DNA of 64,000 nt from Sordaria brevicollis (taxonomy: Eukaryota > Ascomycota > Sordariomycetes > Sordariales > Sordariaceae), in NCBI GenBank assembly GCA_033439795.1, contig JAUTDP010000005.1:2881001-2945000 (forward strand). Reading direction: 5' to 3'. The position numbers were made by a program, and so were the translations under genes. Under the pieces are notes generated by a model. That model ran no database searches. It was not told the origin of the DNA and saw only the letters and a list, made by a program, of their open reading frames with translations. Each line of letters opens with the position of its first letter. Positions within the stretch are counted from its first letter, which is position 1. Shown piece after piece: positions 58,847-64,000 of this stretch.

Positions 58847-59428
58847 GTAGGCATAGGCACGCATCATGAACATGGTTTGCGAGTGCAATGATCTGAGCTA
58901 TACGTTGGCAAATGGAAAGTGAAGATCCAAGGAGTAAAGAGGGAAATGAAACAAGACAAGGCTGGTCTGTTAAATGATCAGGGAGGAATTATGATAAAGG
59001 CAATGAAGTGGGCTGGGGCTCCTTTGGATCAGGAAGGATGGTTGTTGCGCCCCACCCCATGACATGCCGTGTCGGCTGGGCCCCACTCTGGACCAGCACC
59101 CGCACTTAGCTAGTTTCTGCTCGTAGCTCGTAGATTGTTTTCCTCTTCAATACAACATCTACGTTTTCATCTTCTGGTTGTCCCTGTGGTCCAATAATGG
59201 TTGAGTTGACTATCCTCGAAGAAAGAACTACGGCCAGCCCAAAGGAAACGAAAGGGAAACATCAAAAAGTACCTGTTAACTCATTCTCTTGAATAGGGAA
59301 TAGTCTAGATACATAACAGGGAAGATTTAAACAGATACTCGCATTGTGATTACGTCTATGATAGTGGTCAAGACCAATCATGAACCCAAGCGGGTATCAG
59401 AAGTTCCTGCTAACCTCCAAAGATAGTG
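58847..59428. other. Intergenic between copies 14 and 15
   Basis: No gene or repeat recognised. Confidence 0.5.
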
Positions 59429-60269
59429 ATGCGTCGGGCGATCTTGCCCTTTTCCACGGACAGGTGCGAAGAGAAACGAACATTTGATGGTGGCACTGAG
59501 GAACAGTTCACCAACATCGTCTGGCAACCGGGCACCACGAGGTGCCTGAGCTCCCCTTGTAATATGGTCAGCTGCACGGACGATGGCTCAACAGGTGTCG
59601 CACATTCAGAACCCAAATCCAGTCTCTGATACCTCTAACCAGGGACAAATTCCCTATCACCAGATTTGAATTACCGATAGCCAGCAGGATCTACTAGCTC
59701 ATATGGAGGTGGTTAATGGAGCTCCTACCCTCGCCTAGATTTCTACACAGCCTTACCAGCATGGTCATCAGAGTGAGCATCAAGTTCAGGGTGCTTATAA
59801 CCATCAGCCGATAGCATACGACCATCAACACCTAGTTTGTGGCCAACAAGGTGTGGATTATAACCAAACCGGCAACACTTACCCTACGGTCAGCAAAGTG
59901 TTGGTTATGGCCCGCAACACGCTCCAAACTCCAAACTCTACCTACATTCCTTATGGTAATCAGTATCCCCATATGATCCTCAGTACGCTCTCAGCAGTTC
60001 ACATAATGCTGCTCCTGGGTACCAGGGCAACATACAAGGCCAGCAAGGGAGGCCCTGTTGGGCAAGTTGGGGCCGCGGCTAGACCCGTACAGACTGGGCC
60101 TCCAACCATGCACGAACGTCGAACACTGCATATGAAGCATCGACACTCACAGTCCACCGCGTTCTTTCGGGCAGGGTGCAGAGGCCTTCGGGAAATGCGT
60201 ACCAGACCTAATGGCACACTAGCTCTATATAGCTTAGCTCATCTACCAGAAGGAGAGATCTTACCATAA
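59429..60269 (+). pseudogene. Array copy 15: truncated Trp-type copy
   Basis: The frame from ATG 59429 reads MRRAILPF, CEEKRTFDGGTEEQ and FTNIVWQPGTTRCLSSP, so TGG is present (about 59520) but the second Cys is Phe and the Cys after C-x2 is lost. The distal CxxC pair is missing. Further on, Gln/His/Tyr-rich pieces (QPYQHGHQSEHQ, GQQGVDYNQ) match the prion-like tail of copy 14 in broken frames. It is a decayed copy 14 relative. Confidence 0.7.
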
Positions 60270-60486
60270 GATCGTCAAGAACACTCGAACCAACGATTCA
60301 TAGCTTTACCTATAACATACAGTCTTCCCTAGCGCTAGCACGCGGAACCAAGTGGACCTGCGACCTCCTTCCTCCAAACTGGCTCTTCCTCCAGCTTACA
60401 AGTATTCTCGATGTTGATGTCTCTCATAGAGCCAGCTCAATCCGCTGGCCGCTAAGACGGCGACGGCATCGACGCTACGACGGCGC

Positions 60487-60971
60487 ATGAGAACGAGAAC
60501 GCCACCAACAAGTCCACTTCCCAAGAAGGCACACCGGCCTCCGCACACAACCACCTCTAGAACGAAGAGGTTCCTAAACAAGAGGGGAACCGAGAAAGAG
60601 GCGGCTGACCCGGCTGCCCCGGAAGCGACCGCCGCGACCGAGCAATGCCAGAGGAAGAAGGAAAGGAGGTAACGGCGTGAAGGTGCAGTGCACGAATCTG
60701 GTGTGGCAGCCGGGTGCCACGAAATGCCTCCGTTGTCTTTTAAATAAGATCACCCCTAAGACCAAACGTAGGTATTATTACGTCCCGACATACTCGTGGA
60801 GTATGGTGTTGTACGGGCTGCTATTTCGCTGAGGCACCTAGCGAGGGCAAACTCTGCGAGAAGTGCCGTAATAAGGGCGCAGTACAAAGGGCCAACCAGA
60901 AGCGGAAGGCCGAGGAGCGTGCCGAAGAGGAGCGTATTGAGGCTCTTGCAGTATTCCAGGCTAGGTCGTGA
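60487..60971 (+). pseudogene. Array copy 16: frameshifted Trp-type copy
   Basis: Pieces in different frames read EQCQRKKE, VQCTNLVWQPGATKCLRCL, then RHTRGVWCCTGC, YFAEAPSEGKLC and KCRNKGAVQRANQKRK. The amino acid match to copy 14 is close, but frame changes near 60665 and 60770 and a stop at 60969-60971 disable it. The TGG lies at about 60700. Confidence 0.78.
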
Positions 60972-61474
60972 CGCTGCCTTGAGGATGAGGCGTCTCGCGG
61001 CTACGAAAGTCGGCCTGGGCTTTGGCCGTTCTTCAAACCAGCAAGGCATCCATGGTCAAGTTGGCCCAAGGCTTATGCCCGTTCATTAACGCCTATACTC
61101 ACGGCCACTCCAACGGTCCAACTCTCTGGGGAACAGAGTGATAACTGGGACGGTGTCCAATGCCACTATCAATGGCATGAGTTGTATTGCCTCAAACAGC
61201 CGAGAGTATTAGAGTTCGGAATGCGGCATCATCGTCGTCCGGGAAGTAGTGCTCAATGGCTAGAGGTATGCCACCGAGCTGGCTGGGTTTCCAGAGCCTA
61301 ATCGGCTACATAGACCGGGCAGAGCAAAGCAACACCGCTTTTGGGCCAAGGTGATGCTTCTGTTGATCAGTATGAGGAGCGGGATGAGGCTGGCCTAAAT
61401 CAGCAGAGTTTCCGGAGGCCAGTCCAAAAACCAACCTAAAGAACAGAGTAAAGATAGAATAGTCCGAAGAGTAA

Positions 61475-61822
61475 TCGGAAGGACAGGATTCCCACGACGA
61501 AAGTTCCGAGGACGAAGTGAAAGACGGGGAAAACGCGGCAGCCGGTGCTAAGCCCATCGTACTTGTATAGACGGCGCAATGCGAGAAAAAGCGAGAGTTG
61601 GATGACGGCTCTGAAGAACAGTGCACCAACCTCGTCTGGCAACAGGGCACCGCGAGGTGCCTGACCTGCCTCCATAACAAAGTCAGCCAGACGATGGCCG
61701 ACCTTATGACCAGGCGACATTCGCCGCGCAGCATCTGGTGTTGCACCGGATGCTATTGCGCCGCGGTCCCAACCAGGAGACTCTGCGACGACTGCCGTGA
61801 AAAGGGCGTGCAAAAGGTGTAG
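61475..61822 (+). pseudogene. Array copy 17: Trp-type partial copy
   Basis: An acidic stretch (DSHDESSEDEVKDGENAA) is followed by IVLV, an in-frame TAG (61568-61570), then QCEKKRELDDGSEEQC, TNLVWQQGTARCLTCL, WCCTGC and CDDC to TAG 61820. The first TAG aligns with Ala in copy 14, not Trp, and I see no hairpin there, so it is probably a disabling mutation. The module itself is complete. A short repeated CSEKGV piece follows in another frame. Confidence 0.65.
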
Positions 61823-62096
61823 CGAGAAGGGTGTTGTCATGCGCCAACATTGGCGCCAGAAGCTCCCTGTCGCGAGAGAGCAAGCAAGGGAACTGACCGT
61901 CTCGACACACCACTGCCATACGAAGAAGGACATCATCTGCGTAGAATCTCGTACAGTAGAACGAGCTTGGCATACGCTTCTTCTCCCAAGCACAACGTAT
62001 CCGTGGTACTCGCCCTCGTCGCCTTCAGTCAATCATACCTTCCCTTAGCGGAGGTCATGGACATTGCTACCTCTACGGACACTGCGATCACCAAAG

Positions 62097-62472
62097 CAGC
62101 GCTAGAAATAACTCAACTTAAGTTGCCAAATACAACTTAACTTAAATATAACTCAACTCAACTCGAGGTATTGGAAATATTTATAATTCAACTTGGGTTT
62201 CGAAGTTGAGTTACCGAGTTGCCAAGACCAATTTTCAATGAAAACCCTAGATTTTTTTTGATCTTAAATAGTATAACGATCTTTTAGGGGTTAAAAGTAG
62301 TTATTTTTCCTTATATAACCTTAATTAGAAATTCTGCCGGTACGCCAAGAAGGCGGGCAAATCGGTAACTCAACTTAACTCAATTTAACTCAACGCAACT
62401 TAGACCTTGAGTTGAGTGGGTCAATTTAATTTAGACCTCAAGTTAAGTTAAGTTGAGTTATTTCTAGCGCTG
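62097..62472. mobile_element. hAT-type MITE
   Basis: The 8 bp duplication CACCAAAG lies at 62089-62096 and 62473-62480. Ends read CAGCGCTAGAAATAAC and its inverse. The 376 bp interior is rich in AACTCAACTTAA-type subterminal repeats and has no coding capacity. Related to the element at 31450. Confidence 0.9.
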
Positions 62473-62519
62473 CACCAAAGAGCTTCCTCTTGAGTGTCTG
62501 GACAGTTCAAGGTCACGGG

Positions 62520-64000
62520 CAGGGTTGGGATTAGTACTACTCTAGTCTAGTATTTGACCAGTACTAGTACTAGAGGTCTAGTACTAGTACTAGACCCAGT
62601 ATTAATATTAATTAGTACTCTAGTATTTTAGTAGTACTAAAGTATTTTTAGTATTTTCGAAAAAAAGTTATTATATATTATATATACTATAAAGGAAGCC
62701 GGTTTTAATGGTATTATTATTTTTAGAAAAGACCTATTTTTCGTAAAGTTATAAAGGAAATAAAAATACTAATTAGTACTAATTAGTACTATTTTAGTAC
62801 TCTAGTACTACTAGAGTAGTACTAATTAGTACTAATTAGTACTACTAAAATACTAATTAGTACTAGAAATACTAGTCTAGTACTAGAAATACTAGTCTAG
62901 TATTTTTAAAATAATAAAAAATATTTTATTATTTTATATAATAAAATTAATTTAAATAATTAATAAATATATATAAAATATAGAATTTAATAATATATAG
63001 GATTATTTTTATATTTATATTATAAATATTTTATAATTTATAAATATATTTTATATTACTAAAGTCGTTATAAAAAGAATTCATTATAATATATATAATA
63101 TATTTATGTATATATAAACGTTTTATTATAATTTCAATATCAAATGATCTATTCTATTTATTTAATAATTAATAAACCTCCTCCTTACATATATTTATAT
63201 TTTATCCTTTTTAATTCGTATATATAAAACCAATTTATTATAATTAATGAAAAAGAAATAAAACCCTTGCTTCTAGATATATAAATATATATATTAAATT
63301 TCTTCAAAGCAAGCCTTATAAGGCTTACTTTGTTTCTTTAGCCTTTTTTGTTGATTCCAATGGTGTTCTAAAGCCTGTTTATTCAAAAACCGTTTATTAA
63401 AATCCGAATTATTATACACCCAACGGGCTTTACCGTTATTAACCTAATATTTTATTAGTAATAATATAAATAAAAATTATTTATTAATATTTTATAATAA
63501 TATTATAAAATATTATTAAAAAATATATAATAATATGATATGTTTTTACGTTTTTTTTATTTCTCTAAGCTCGAACGTTCTTTATACGACGTACTACTTC
63601 AACTATAATAATATTAATAAAATATTCTTATATATAATAAAATAAATATTATATAAATTAAATTATCTATATTAAATATAGATGAAATGAAATAAATATT
63701 AATAAAATAAATATTAATAAATTTTTAAAACTTATTATTTTTCGAAGGTTCTTCTTCTTGTTTTTTAACCGTTAAAGAATATATTTGTTATTTAAGATTT
63801 TCGATTTCTTTATCCTTTTCTTCCGTTATTTTATTCGTAATTTCGGTTAAATTCGTAAAGTTATTATTCTAAGCCGTAATAAAATTAGTAAATCGATTTT
63901 TAATAAGTTGAACCTCCTTAAAAAGATTAATAAGAATTAAATCCGGGCTTTCGGAAATTAATTCTTTAATATCGTTTAATTCCAGGTTAGGTTTTTTTGT
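62520..64000 (-). mobile_element. AT-rich end of a decayed transposon, continues past the window
   Basis: It begins CAGGGTTGGGATTAGTACTA, a hAT-like terminus, followed by a dense array of GTACTAGTACTAG-type subterminal palindromes and then RIP-like AT-rich sequence. On the minus strand the frame at 64000-63730 reads NLELNDIKELISESPDLIL and later ITNKITEEKDKEIENLK with stops, and 63440-63300 reads FLNKQALEHHWNQQKRLKK. The second end is outside the window, so the class is tentative. Confidence 0.55.

Noticed and set aside
61568..61570. TAG in copy 17 as another editing site
   Set aside because: It aligns with Ala, not Trp, in copy 14 and no hairpin is visible around it. The upstream frame is stopped by TAA at 61472.

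Overview
The window looks like a filamentous ascomycete (Pezizomycotina, probably a Sordariomycete; inference). The genes have short GT-AG introns with CTAAC/CTGAC-type branch points. A 14 kb AT-rich block carries a strong CpA-to-TpA signature of repeat-induced point mutation (RIP) in transposons, while the flanks have normal base composition.

Layout. 1-11.9 kb: no gene I can recognise; it holds a small TA-flanked inverted-repeat element and two sets of decayed tandem repeats. 11.9-14.7 kb: the first member of a gene family and a broken copy of it. 15.08-29.07 kb: nested RIP-mutated transposons, a Mutator-like element (MULE) invaded by a second MULE, which is invaded by a complete Ty3/Gypsy LTR retrotransposon. 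29.1-34.4 kb: mostly unassigned sequence with a hAT-type MITE. 34.8-61.8 kb: the main array of the same gene family, all copies on the + strand. 62.1-64 kb: another hAT-type MITE and the AT-rich end of a further decayed transposon.

The central observation is the family, 17 intact, partial or broken copies, all head to tail. Each complete member has a variable, low-complexity N-terminal half and a Cys/His-rich C-terminal module of the form C-x(n)-C-x11-13-C-x2-[H/C], then C-x2-C and C-x2-C. At one fixed position inside this module five copies have a Trp codon (TGG) and nine have TAG. In seven of the nine, the same frame stays open after the TAG for 58-117 codons (666 codons in total) and encodes the rest of the module. 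In all nine the TAG lies in the terminal loop, usually 9 nt, of a predicted RNA hairpin. The outer stem pairs differ between copies but co-vary to keep pairing. A tenth TAG, at codon 8 of the 575-codon copy at 52.05 kb, also sits in a hairpin loop and is followed by an uninterrupted frame.

This is what would be expected if UAG were recoded to UIG (read as Trp) by the A-to-I mRNA editing known from sexual development of Sordariomycetes, which favours adenosines in hairpin loops after U. The window would then hold an amplified gene family whose zinc-binding domain is completed only when its transcript is edited. Stop-codon readthrough is the main alternative. Promoter and 3' flanking blocks are shared between neighbouring copies, and two copies are mosaics of others, so the array has grown by unequal exchange.
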